DNA of 64,000 bases from the NCBI GenBank assembly GCA_020747015.1, contig JAGTJM010000018.1, forward strand, positions 620,001 to 684,000. The letters are read 5' to 3'. Of this stretch, positions 54,185 to 64,000 are shown one piece after another (within the stretch, counting starts at the first letter, position 1; the number at the start of each line of letters is the position of its first letter). The DNA comes from Pyrenochaeta sp. MPI-SDFR-AT-0127 (taxonomy: Eukaryota; Ascomycota; Dothideomycetes; Pleosporales; Cucurbitariaceae). The translations under genes and the position numbers were made by a program. The notes beneath the pieces were generated by a model, which was not told the DNA's origin, ran no database searches, and saw only the letters and a list, made by a program, of their open reading frames with translations.

Positions 54185-55594
54185 ATCAGCTGGCATCTTC
54201 GTTCACGAGCAAGCTTGGTTGACTGCAGTGTTCCAGCTGGGGTGTGACAGTTTGCACTTGGCAGAATGACTGTTTGCGATGTGTTGGAATTGATTGATGC
54301 GGGTGTTGCACCACACTGCTTGTATCACTGGCCCACGGATCCGGTGAGCTTCTGCGACACTCTGTACTCGCAAGCCGAGCCGGATGATGTCTTTGATGAC
54401 TACCAAGGCAAGATTACGACGCAGTCACTATAGAAAGTAGACACTGGGTCGATATGATACCCGATATAAGGCTCTGCACCGCGCACTTGGTTTCGCCATC
54501 CACAGCGCTTTACCTTTCCAACAACAAGACTGCAACAAGTGCCTGTCCATATTTCCTTCAGCCTCCAACTCCGATAAATTGCAGCTCAGCTAGGAAGATC
54601 CTCAGCTGCGGTTGCACTGATTCTAAAGACCACAACGACACGAGGAATGCGACCTCTATAACGACATTGACGCCTCAGTTACCGCGACGGCATCGGTATC
54701 CTCCCGCTACACAGCATATTTGTCCGTTCCCTAGGGATGGCGTCGGCCGATTCAAGGGTGTGCAGATGGGTCATCTCGCAAACACGACCCTAGCAACGAA
54801 GTTGAATTCAGATAGTCTCCATTGAATTCATGACGGAGGTCGCTGAGAGATTTGGAAGGCAAGAATGAGTGTGGACACTTTGGTTGCTTCAGTGCAATTG
54901 CATGTCTTGGTGTAGTCACGGTTGCACCTACCAAATGGAACACTTCACATGCAGGTACAAACACACACAATTCATCGCATTTACACACATCATTGGGGGA
55001 ATTATCATGCTATGAAATCACACCACCGGCATTGTAAGCCTAGAGCAGCTACCCGGTCTTCCGCGGACAAAGCACATGTTGCAAGCAGTAGGAAGCAGCT
55101 ATACATCAACAAAGTCGCAAGGACGAAGAGCAAGAACGATGCAGAGGTGAAAAAAAACATGGGCAACAAGAGGTAGTCGGTAAAATATTCGTGTTATGCC
55201 GGCTAAAGCTGTCTTGCCTCGGATTCCGAACCACCAATGCCGCCGCCTACGCTAGGCGACAACGGAACGAATACACGTAAGACAACATCAGCCATATTTA
55301 TTGGGTGCCATTTTTCATCATTCTCGATAATTGTGGAGACCGGATAGAGGGGATAACTGATGATCTACCTTGCTGTCTACCTTGCGATCAGCTCAGGTTC
55401 AGTCAGAGTAGTCGCATTCGGGCTGAACGAAACCGAACACTACATGGATTAACTGTAGTCAGCCTCCACCTTGATGATGCATGAGATACAGTCTTGCAGA
55501 CGTCGATTTTTGCTATAAAACGCTGCCCTGGAAACGCATCAGGTTCGAACATCCAAGCACTCGAGTTCTCAGACAATTGCACTGCATCGCAAAG
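54185..55594. other. 1.4-kb intergenic region
   Basis: No gene recognised. Open frames are short and compositionally random. The right end holds the promoter of the FAD oxidase, including a TATA element. Confidence 0.45.
55514..55520 (+). promoter_or_regulatory. probable TATA box of the FAD oxidase gene
   Basis: TATAAAA lies 75 bp upstream of the ATG at 55595, a plausible core-promoter position with a short leader. Confidence 0.4.
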
Positions 55595-57151
55595 ATGTTC
55601 ACCAAAGCTGCCATTGGCCTCTTGGCCGTTCCCTTCTTCGCAGACTTCTCTGCCGCTACTACTATTCCAGAAGTTTTTCCTCGCGAATCTTCGTCCGGCG
55701 CAGCCAGAGCTTGCGCTCGATTAAAGGCCACCTTCCCAGACAACTACATCGACGCGACAAGCTCCAACTACACTACTGAGAAGGATGTCAACTGGTCAAC
55801 AAACTGCAGACTCCCAGCAGCCTGCTTCTTCCTTCCTACCAGCACTGAAATAGTCGCACAGGGCCTCTCTATTGTGACAAAGGCCAATGCCAAGTTTGCC
55901 GTCCGCAATGGTGGCCACAACCCCAATATCAAATTCGCCAGTATAGATGGCGGCGTTCTGTTCGACATGAACCGATTGAAGTCCCTGACGCTCAATTCCG
56001 ACAAAACAATAATGCACGTCGGCGCTGGTAACAGGGGTGGAGAGGTCCAAGGGCTCGCAGACTCGGCCGGCAAGTCGGCTGTGACTGGTATTGATATGGA
56101 TCCTGGTATCTCTGGTCTTACTCTTGGCGGCGGTTACACCCATTTCTCTCAGCTCAATGGCCTTGTTACCGACAATGTTGCAAACTTTGAAGTCGTCCTC
56201 AGCAACTCCTCCATCGTCAATGCCAATGCCACCCATAACACTGATCTCTACCGAGCCCTGCGTGGCGGAGGCAACAACTTTGGTATTGTCACGCGCTTTG
56301 ATCTGCGTGCCTCTCCAATGTAAGTGTAGACATGCATTGTAGATGTAAACTATGCACTGACTCAGTTTACCTACAGCTACAACATTTGGTACTCGCTCTT
56401 CCTTCTCGATCCTAAAGAATACACGGAAATCATTCCCGCAATCGTAAAGGTCCAGAACAGCATGGAGAAGGATCCTAAGGCCAATGTTGAGGTCTTGGTG
56501 TCTGCGAAGGGCGTCCAAATTGCGCTCTTCTACGCTGAGCCTGAAAGCGCAAAGCCTGAAATCTTCGCTCCGCTACTCGCCTTCACCCCTATGCTGGTGG
56601 TTGCACCCCCAACCAATGGCACAGTCTACGAAATCATGAAGGATATGTCCTCGCCTAAGGAACCCCTCGTCCGCATGGTCCAGTCTATAATCTACAAGCC
56701 TAGCACCGAATTTTATCTCGCCCAAGTCAAAGAGCTCCTGAAGGTCACTCCACCCGGCGAGGAGCTTGACCTCGTCCTCGCAATCAAACCCATGGGTTCG
56801 CGCGTCGCATCTGCTGGCACAAAGCAAGCCGGTGGCGTGCCAAATTCGCTCAACCTCCCATCCATCCCACAAACCTGGGGATCTATCCTCGTGCAATACA
56901 AGGAAGACAAGGACAAGGATCTGATGACCAAGAAACTGAGAGACCTCGATGCATGGATGACTTCCAACGCGCGCCGCAGCAATCTTCTGCTCCCCAACCT
57001 ATTCGCCAACGATGCCGGATCGTCACAGAATGTCATGGCTAGCTATGGTGCCGAGAGCTTGGCCAATCTCAAGTCTGTAAGCAGGAAGTACGACCCCGCG
57101 CAGGTTTTCCAGAAGCTGCAGGTTGGTGGCTTCTTGGTCTCCAAGGCTTGA
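55595..57151 (+). CDS. secreted FAD-linked oxidase (berberine-bridge/AA7 type)
   Basis: Two exons, 55595-56319 and 56377-57151 (57-nt phase-2 intron), encode 499 aa. A signal peptide covers about residues 1-20 (MFTKAAIGLLAVPFFADFSA). The FAD_binding_4 domain follows: PTSTEIVAQGLSIVTK, RNGGHN with His108 (the position that binds FAD covalently in this family), GVLFDMNRLKSL, and LTLGGGYTHFSQLNG, then RALRGGGNNFGIVTRF. The C-terminal part ends with RKYDPAQVFQKLQVGGF, the short berberine-bridge tail (BBE, PF08031). Relatives oxidise sugars, oligosaccharides or alkaloid-like secondary metabolites with O2. Frames open above the ATG are not family-like. The substrate is unknown; it could tailor a metabolite or act on carbohydrates outside the cell. 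Confidence 0.9.
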
Positions 57152-58795
57152 ACAGAAAATGTTGTTTTGTGTGCGATAGATTAGCTTTTCACCCTTAGTT
57201 ATGTAGAATAATAGACTGGCAAGCTTTTCACTACCGACTCTTGTTGGATTCATAGAATTGCACGTGAACCAGGTGACATTCTTCTTGATCTCAATTCCTA
57301 GACTATCATTTTAGGCAACGTGCCCCTTCCGCACAACAGCACTTACCGATGATTTACGTACATGAAACCAATCGCATTTACACATTGTGCCTGCCTGACA
57401 GAACATGGCTTGGCTAGGCGGGCGCCGAAGTCGCCATGTGTCGTCCACGACGGACATCATTTTAGCGGCGACGGCAGACAATACCGCGCAGGGGCACGGG
57501 CCGAGGCGGGACGACCCGAACGGGCATCAAACTTTCAATACCGTTATGCGGCTAGCTGTGCCATACGAGAGAACCCATGTCCTTGGCTACGCCTCCGAAT
57601 TTTCACCCAAGAACTGGTATTGCCGCGAAGCTGTGCTGAGCGATGAGCAAGAACGAGAAGATTGTCGCGATTCTGAATCTCACCGTATACAATGATATGT
57701 GCTACATCACGCCCCCTTTTGTACGTAACTAATTATCGTCATGCATCGGGTGTGCAGCTTTTCACGCAAAGACATTCTCGGAATGAGGGGGGCAGGCAGG
57801 CAGGCAGGCAGACGCATGTCAGCGTTTGACCGACAATAGCGCCACTCTGTGCTTAAATTCGCCGAATCCGTAATTTATTTATTTTTCAAATTGGTTTTAT
57901 AACCTGCCATACCGGACTTCGAAATTGTGTACCCAGAATTGAGGTCGAGACAGGCCAACTAGCATGGAACCTAGTAGTTCAGGTGGATAGCTTTCGGACT
58001 CAACAAGAACGTGACTTGATTGCGGACTTCGTTAGACTTGGCTGAGTCTGTTGAACCCATGTTTCGTAGAATTCGTGTTTGTGACCAATTATGCCGCAGG
58101 AGCAGTTATAGGGTGGAGCTGTGTAGAGACGGTTGTTTCTGAAATGACCTAACTGTCAGCGGTGACGATTTTCTTCAATAGGATATATATTCAATACCAA
58201 AGATTGCCTGGAATCCTAGTCGAGTACCATTTTCAACCTCGACCAGAGCCTTCTAGCTATCGCGCAGAAGTAATATGATTGGCTTTGCTCAATTCACGTA
58301 GCCGATCTGCAATCAGTACGAAAACTCTAGCCGTATTCTGGGGAGATATTAGTGCCAAGAAGATTCAGTGGAGAGTCAAGAGAAATCTTTTCTGTCCCAA
58401 AAGGGATGGGTCATCGCCGCAACACTCTGTCAGAGCATTGGAGGAGAGGCAAGGGGCAAACGTGCGGCTGTTCAAGCCCATAGGCTTTTTGTAAGCAGAA
58501 CCACCAAGAACAAACATTTAGCTTTTTACACCAATTTACCATCTCTGTTGTATTCTACGGCCTCCTCTCTCAGTTTCATATTCATCACAAGTTCGTTGGC
58601 CCATATATAGAGGCGCGCAAACCTGTCTTACCATCTCGCTCAATTCAATAATGGCTCACTGTCATGCTGGTAAAGTGCTTGGACGCTTCTTTTGTTGCCA
58701 CATGTATCCCCTTGCGCGCTCTGACCATTCTTGGAGGCGTGTGCCAAATATTCTTTCCACCAATTTTTCGATCTATGCATCTTATTAGTCTGTAT
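57152..58795. other. 1.6-kb convergent intergenic region
   Basis: Between the FAD oxidase and the 3' end of the ankyrin/CorA gene. It holds a short (GGCA)5 microsatellite. Open frames here lack motifs. Confidence 0.45.
57791..57810. repeat. (GGCA)5 microsatellite
   Basis: Five perfect tandem GGCA units preceded by a run of G. Confidence 0.85.
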
Positions 58796-61660
58796 TCAAT
58801 CATTTACTGGATAGAAGTTAGAGAAATAGGTACCACGAACCTGACCATATTTAAAGAAAAGCCACACAAGAACTGTAAGAAGCAGACAGGCTCCTCCAAA
58901 GAGAAGGTACCAACGCCAGTCCGGATTGTTTGCTAGTATGTCTACATTCATACCAAATAAGCTCTGTGTCCATTATATCAGTTTCAGTGTTTTAGTGGCT
59001 GGGAAACGGTGAATAATTACCGACGCGAACATGGCAGGTAAGAAGATGAACTACACGGGTAAGTTGCATACATGATGATTATCATAAAATCTTACAGTGA
59101 TCCAGCTGAGGCGCTTTATGCTCGTAGCGATACTTGTCGACCTATGAGCCTCGTTGATTGAGACCCATGCGAATTCCTGTCCATGGTCAACCAATCGAAC
59201 ATAAATTAATCTGATACATATACGAACAAAGTGTAACAGATCTTTGACTGTTTGATCTAATTGATTGATCTGGTTAGTGATTTCAGCATCGAAATGATCA
59301 ATTTCGTATCCCATGGTCATCGAATCTCTTCCGTGGTCGTACCGGCGGCTGAATTCTTGAACAAACTCCTTAGCTGTTGCAACTTGGCTTCGCAAAACGT
59401 TTCGAAGCTTAGCCCACTCTTGAGCATCTTCTGCCAAGCCGTGTATCAGCTTGGAACTATTCCCCTTCGCAGATAATTGATCAAGACGCTGAAATCAATT
59501 ATATCTGTAAGCAGTGAACCTCGTGATGAGTATAGATCATGTGCTACTCACGCGTATAGATAAGTGCTCTTCGGCTACGATGCATAAAGCCAGCCACCTC
59601 TCCCTCAAATGGCGGAAGAACAGTGCAAAGATTTCGGCGCCATCTTCCGGCATCCAGGCATATGGAAGTGTACCGGATTGGGTAAGCGGTTTCCAGTAGG
59701 AGCCATTTTGTGGGACGAGCAAGGGGCTCATACTCCAAGCTATCCCACATGCTTCCCAGCTAGATATGGCAAATTTTTCTACATTAGATTCTTTCGTCGT
59801 TGGGAAATGACCAACAACAAAAATACTAACTCTTCTGCCGTGGGCCTGAATTCTATGTATTAACCTGGACTTGTCCAGCTGATATAGCTGTTGGGGGCTA
59901 CAAGGGAGGTTCCTGCACCAGACAGAGAAATCTCGAAAGAGTCTGGCCACGTAAGTAGTGTTGATCGAGTTTGTAGGAATACAGCCGACTTACGAAAGAT
60001 GTTTCAAACGCTCTTGCCCGATCAGCGATTGAGCCAGGTCTCCTCTCACGAGTTGCACGGACGTTTTGCCGTCTTCAGTTTGCACTGTCTCGAGCACAGG
60101 ATCTGCCGGCTTGACCTCATACGTATCAATTAAATCCTCCAACAGAATTCCAGTCGTCAAAGCAGAGCTCTCTAGAAGCAAGCGACCAAGCTCGCGATGT
60201 TTCAATTGAATCGCTATTCGAAGTGGAGTCAAGGCATTGATGTCCCCAACGTTGACATCTGCACCCGAAGATATTAGTTCTTTGGCGATGCCAAGATGAC
60301 CCGGGGAAGTTGCGATGTGCAATGGTGTCCGATCATGAAGGTCCTTGGTATCGACGTCGTAATCTTTTTCTAGTAACACTTTCGTAGACGTAAGGTCCCC
60401 CATCTGTACAAATATGTGCAACGTCGTCTTGTCTTTTGGAGCAAGAAGAGCTACGATTGCATCACGCTTGTCTTTGACGGCGTTGGAGAGAGGCGTGTGG
60501 CCCTCATTATCCATTGGCTCTGGGTCCACTCCATCCTTTACGAGCAATTCGCGAACAACATGCATCTCTCCAGCCTCCACAGCCCACGATAGTGGTGTGC
60601 GGTTAGTGTTATCACGGGAATTTGGGTCCACTGTGGCTCTTGCGAGCAATTGCCTAACCACATGCACCTCTCCAGCCTCCGCAGCCCACGACAGTGGCGT
60701 TCGATGGTTGTTGTCCCGAGAATCTGGCTCCACACTCCTTCGTTTAAGTAGGATTTGTACTATATTTTGATATCCACGGTAGGAAGCTAGTGATAGTGGC
60801 GTTCGGCCGTTGTTATCTTTGGAGTCTGGGTCGACACTCTTTTCCGAAAGCAGGAGATTCACCACTTCTTCGCAGCCGTTCTCTACAGCTCGAGACAATG
60901 GTGTCTGACCATACTTATCTTTCATCTGAAGGATGTTTCCGCTGTGCTGAATTAACACAGCAAGAGCATTGGTGTCCTTTCTGTTTGAGTTCCATGGGTT
61001 ATCGATGGCCCATGAGAGTGGTGTACGACCTTCAAAATCTGTTGAACTGGGATCGACATTCTCTTGCTCGAGCGGGATTTCAAACAATGGCAGGTACCCA
61101 TATTCAGCGGCACGTGACAATGGTGTTCTACCATTGTAGTCCTTGAAATCGTAATTGACATTCTTCTCACCCAGGAATAATTCCACCACCTCTGAAGCGT
61201 CAATTGGCAAACGCCTAGCCCTTAACGAATCCTCCAAAGTACCTAATGCCCATGAGAGTGGTGTGCGGCCATTCTGATCCTCTGAGTCCGGATCGACGCG
61301 TCCTGACGCCAGCAACAACTTTACTACCTCCTTTTGGCTATGTTCTGCGGCTCGCGAAAGCGCCGTTCGGCCACCCTGGTCTTTTGAGTCTGCGTCGACA
61401 CTTTTATCTTGATCAAGAAGAAACTGGACTATATCAGCGTGGCCACATTCAGCAGCTCTTGACAATGCCGTTTGTCCATTGTCGTCTCTGCACTCAAAAT
61501 CAGTGACTCGCTCCCCAAGCAGAGCCTTTAATTCCTTAAGCCGTCCCCGCTCCCCTTTCATCAATAGGTCTCGACCAACAACATTATCTCCAAGTCTCAA
61601 GTGAAGAATAGCATGTTTGAGAAATTTCCTTGCTAAAGCCGGATGTTTGCGTAGTACCAT
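58796..61660 (-). CDS. ankyrin-repeat protein with C-terminal CorA-like membrane domain
   Basis: Six exons: 59994-61660, 59552-59942, 59228-59488, 59096-59176, 59021-59050 and 58796-58963, about 865 aa. The intron 59177-59227 is 51 nt and in frame; exon 5 is only 30 nt. The first ~550 residues hold about 13 ankyrin repeats (NGRTPLSRAAEYGY... type), several strongly alike. A middle region (LFRDFSVWCRNLPC, LPYAWMPEDGAEIF) is unnamed. The end is a coiled coil plus EFAWVSINEAHRSTS and RLSWIT|FIFLPAMFAS|SLFGMNVDI, then a second TM. This carries the GMN motif of CorA Mg2+ channels. Ankyrin-CorA fusions are frequent in ascomycetes; the transport role is unproven. The 5' end may lie further upstream, since the frame remains open to 61675 without an ATG. 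Confidence 0.85.
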
Positions 61661-62793
61661 TGTGGATTGTCCCAATGCTCCTTTGACCTGTGGCGGGTAT
61701 CAGCATCTACATTACTCCCTGCACTCATCGTTTCCATGCCTTAGGATGGGTTTCTTAGTCAGGAATACACAAGTTTATTGTTCAAGAGACCTCACGCGAG
61801 GAAGAGAACCGTGGGTGAGTCTGTTATCATATTTGGTTAGGACTACTCCTGTGATTGCGAAACCAGCAAATGTGATCCAAATATTTGGGCTTACGCGTTG
61901 GCTAGTACTTAATTGAATGTGACTTTAGTATCACAAGTCTCAATCTTTTGCGAGGTCTCCGACCATCTGTCAAAGCTGTGTCGAGTTAGTCAAACAGTAA
62001 TCGTGAGGATGCCAAGGCCGATGTTGCTGCCTGGAGCTTGTGTTCAGTTGACGAATCAAGCATCTCCTGTACGCGCTCAGGATTTGGGCTTGAAGTAGAT
62101 CCAAAATTGACCTTGAATAATCACACTTATCTTGTGTTGATATCAGTCTTGACCATTCCGACCATGACGATACCCAATACTTGAATGAAACGTTGAATGG
62201 GCGACTGTACGCGTTTCCACCACAGAGCGATTTCAATATATGTTAGGCTTCTAATGTAAGGATCCATGAGTTTTCCATTGTAGAAATTCTCTGTAGCCCA
62301 GACGAGATCTTTACTACTTCGAGTATGTCTCCTTATATCTGAACAAACTTTTTCAGCAGCATCCTAAACAGGCATGTCATCAGGCCAAGGAATATAACAC
62401 AGCTATACGCGTATATTACTCAGCTATCGTTGGACTGAATGGTTAAGTGAGTAATCTAGTTTAGGCCAGAGCGCTTCAAGGGCAGTGCTCGGCGCAAGAG
62501 ACATGACGATGAGGAAGCTGACTGACAAGTGACTATGAACCTCCCGTATGGCTAAATGTAGGTATTATGTAACTCGAAGTTGCCAACTGAAGTTTGAGAT
62601 TTATCGCTTTGGTCAGTAATACGTCAATCAAGTTCGGCCCAGGTCGCAGCCATTTCGTCTTTCACCTTTCACCTAATAGCGCACAGTCTTTCCAGATATC
62701 GTATGACTACCTTACGGTTCTATAGAATTATCAGAACTTTTTGAGGTCTATATAATTTAATCAATCCCCCAACCTGACATCTTGGGGGTTCCC

Positions 62794-62835
62794 TAGCCTA
62801 GCTAGTCGACCCTCACTCCCTGTTGGTTCGATTCC
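62794..62835 (+). other. tRNA-like A-box and B-box (possible tRNA relic or tRNA-derived element)
   Basis: TAGCCTAGCTAG (62794-62805) matches 11 of 12 positions of the Pol III A-box, and GGTTCGATTCC (62825-62835) matches the B-box exactly. The T-arm pairs as GTTGG/CCAGC around TTCGATT. The 7-nt acceptor strands do not pair, so it is not a normal tRNA. A decayed tRNA or the head of a SINE are the options. Confidence 0.35.
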
Positions 62836-62838
62836 AGC

Positions 62839-62885
62839 TGTGAAGACAAGGGACTGAGCCCTCTGTTCGACTCCTTGTCTTCACA
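62839..62885. repeat. 13-bp inverted repeat with 21-nt loop
   Basis: TGTGAAGACAAGG (62839-62851) is an exact inverse of CCTTGTCTTCACA (62873-62885). A second hairpin, CCCCCAA/TTGGGGG, lies just upstream at 62766-62788. They directly flank the tRNA-like boxes. Confidence 0.85.
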
Positions 62886-63080
62886 CTCTTTTTTTATTTA
62901 TTCTTTCTTTTTGTCCGTGTTGCCTTTCACCTTCACTTGCGTAGTGAAGTGTGTCCGTTTGCCCGCCAAGATCTTGCCAACATACCCTCTTTTTTCTTCT
63001 CCCACGTTCCTCTCCCGACTTCAAAATACTCATTTCTTTGTTACTCCATCAAATCCTGCTTCTTTAACGATATTCGCGCC

Positions 63081-64000
63081 ATGAATCAAGCCTTCGGTGT
63101 ATCTCAACAGGACGAAGCTGGCGTTTCTTCCTCGCTCCAAGACGTTGAAGTCCTCCATGCAAAGGCCCAGCTTCACTTTCGCAAAAAGCTCGAGATGGCG
63201 AAGAAGAGAATGCCTTGCATTAGCTTCTCTATTTTCGATTTTTATTTTGATCGAAAGGCATCCTACCTCAAGATTGTTCCGCCTGATCTCCAGCTGGACT
63301 ACTACTTCGCCAACTACAACAACCTCCTCGACAGTGGGTTCACAGCCCAACGCGATCGGGACATCAATGTTGTTCGCGCAATTTGGTATTACAACGTTGA
63401 TTCCAAGCACTTGTTTGCTCGCCATTTTCAAGAGATTCGCTTCAACATCATCCTGATGTCGTTTCTCTGGGCTGGAAGAATCCTGGAGAGCGGCACGATT
63501 GACGGAATCTGCGACGACGAGTGCGGAACTTTTTGGTAAGATAATATGATTGAGAAGCCTTGCAGAAATCGCTAATTTGGTCAAGGTATACCTACATCTG
63601 CGCATGGATGGAGTCTCTCGAGAATCCAACCCAGTTCATGAAGCGTGATGCCTTCATTCATGTATGGATGAAGTCGAAATACGACCTCATCATGTTTCCG
63701 CGATCCTACATCCAACGCATGAAGCCCCTTGTTTACAAGATCAAGAATATGGTCACATCAACGACGTTCCCGGCGACTGAATTCATGGCTCGCTGCGAAG
63801 ATGGATCGATAAGCGAGGAAATTTTTGTCAAAGAGGGATTTATGCTGGCTCTGAAATGGGCTTTGGCAAAAGAAGGTGAAGCTATACCAGAAAAACCAGA
63901 AATGGCGGCAGATCCTTCGGCCTTCGAAAACCTTCCTCCTGTCAGGCGCAGGTATACGCCACAAGATGTGGCTGTTGCCGATACCCCGCTCACCGAATCT
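63081..64000 (+). CDS. hypothetical protein, 3' end outside window
   Basis: Exon 1 is 63081-63535; a 50-nt intron (63536-63585, GTAAGA...TCAAG) splits a Trp codon and restores GTFW|YTYICAWMES; exon 2 is open to the right edge, at least 289 residues. The ATG is in good context (gccATGaa). The protein is rich in aromatic and basic residues (DYYFANYNNLLDSGF, AIWYYNVDSKHLFARHFQEIRF) and looks alpha-helical and soluble, with no signal peptide. I do not recognise the family. The final visible part is Pro/Glu-rich (EGEAIPEKPEMAADPS). Clean splicing and the absence of stops argue it is real. Confidence 0.7.

Larger units (their letters stand above)
61661..63080. other. 1.4-kb divergent intergenic region
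   Basis: Between the ankyrin gene and the right-edge gene. The right third contains the tRNA-like boxes and hairpins listed separately, then a T-rich tract (ctttttttatttattctttctttttg) and a pyrimidine-rich leader to the ATG at 63081. No complete RNA gene was recognised. Confidence 0.5.

Noticed and set aside
43376..57151. Complete classical biosynthetic gene cluster
   Set aside because: No PKS, NRPS, terpene cyclase or DMATS motif is present, and no repeated RiPP precursor was visible; only tailoring-type genes.
62787..62847. A complete tRNA gene
   Set aside because: The A-box, B-box and T-arm are good, but the acceptor strands do not pair, so no cloverleaf forms.
1..64000. CRISPR array or bacterial-type operons
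   Set aside because: No regularly spaced direct repeats; genes carry spliceosomal introns and sit on alternating strands.

Overview
The window reads as nuclear DNA of a filamentous ascomycete. Genes are split by short introns (about 45-82 nt, GT-AG) and include families typical of these fungi: HET, UstYa/DUF3328, Fungal_trans_2, cutinase, PL4 rhamnogalacturonan lyase, GH16 and many MFS permeases. One transposon carries stop codons in a pattern suggesting repeat-induced point mutation (RIP). Protein flavour and gene content suggest a plant-associated Dothideomycete, probably Pleosporales; the order-level call is inference from memory of related proteins. There is no rRNA, no CRISPR, no bacterial operon structure and no complete tRNA.

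Region 1 (1-8.9 kb), ordinary genes: the 3' part of an MFS permease, a convergent Qdr/Dtr-like MFS permease, a divergent TPMT-type thiol methyltransferase, an OTU deubiquitinase and an orphan Pro/Ser-rich protein.

Region 2 (8.9-33 kb), an accessory, gene-sparse island: a decayed SesB-type alpha/beta hydrolase, a Liz1/Dal5-type permease, and a 2.6-kb pogo-type transposon with perfect 93-bp inverted repeats and 12 TAA/TAG stops. Five divergent members of one unrecognised 239-280-aa family also lie here. They share an N-terminal LP(G)-E-x-R-N/A motif split by a phase-1 intron at the same place. A HET-domain gene sits between two of them on the same strand. A WW-domain protein and a secreted PL4 lyase are also present.

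Region 3 (33-57 kb) holds transport, wall-degrading and secondary-metabolism type genes: an AAAP amino acid permease, a GPI-type cutinase, an APC permease, an MFS permease with a 19-nt exon, an arylamine N-acetyltransferase, a UstYa-like protein, a small hydrophobic protein, an unusual non-secreted GH16, an SDR, a divergent Fungal_trans_2 regulator and a secreted FAD oxidase. No PKS, NRPS, terpene synthase or clear RiPP precursor was found.

Region 4 (57-64 kb): a six-exon ankyrin-repeat protein with a CorA-like membrane end, a structured tRNA-like spacer, and a hypothetical gene that runs off the right edge.

The genes do not form one pathway. The most notable theme is the 9.9-32.9 kb island, where allorecognition-type genes (HET, SesB-like) and a clustered paralogous family lie around a decayed transposon. 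Intron positions were placed by eye from splice consensus, frame continuity and remembered family motifs.
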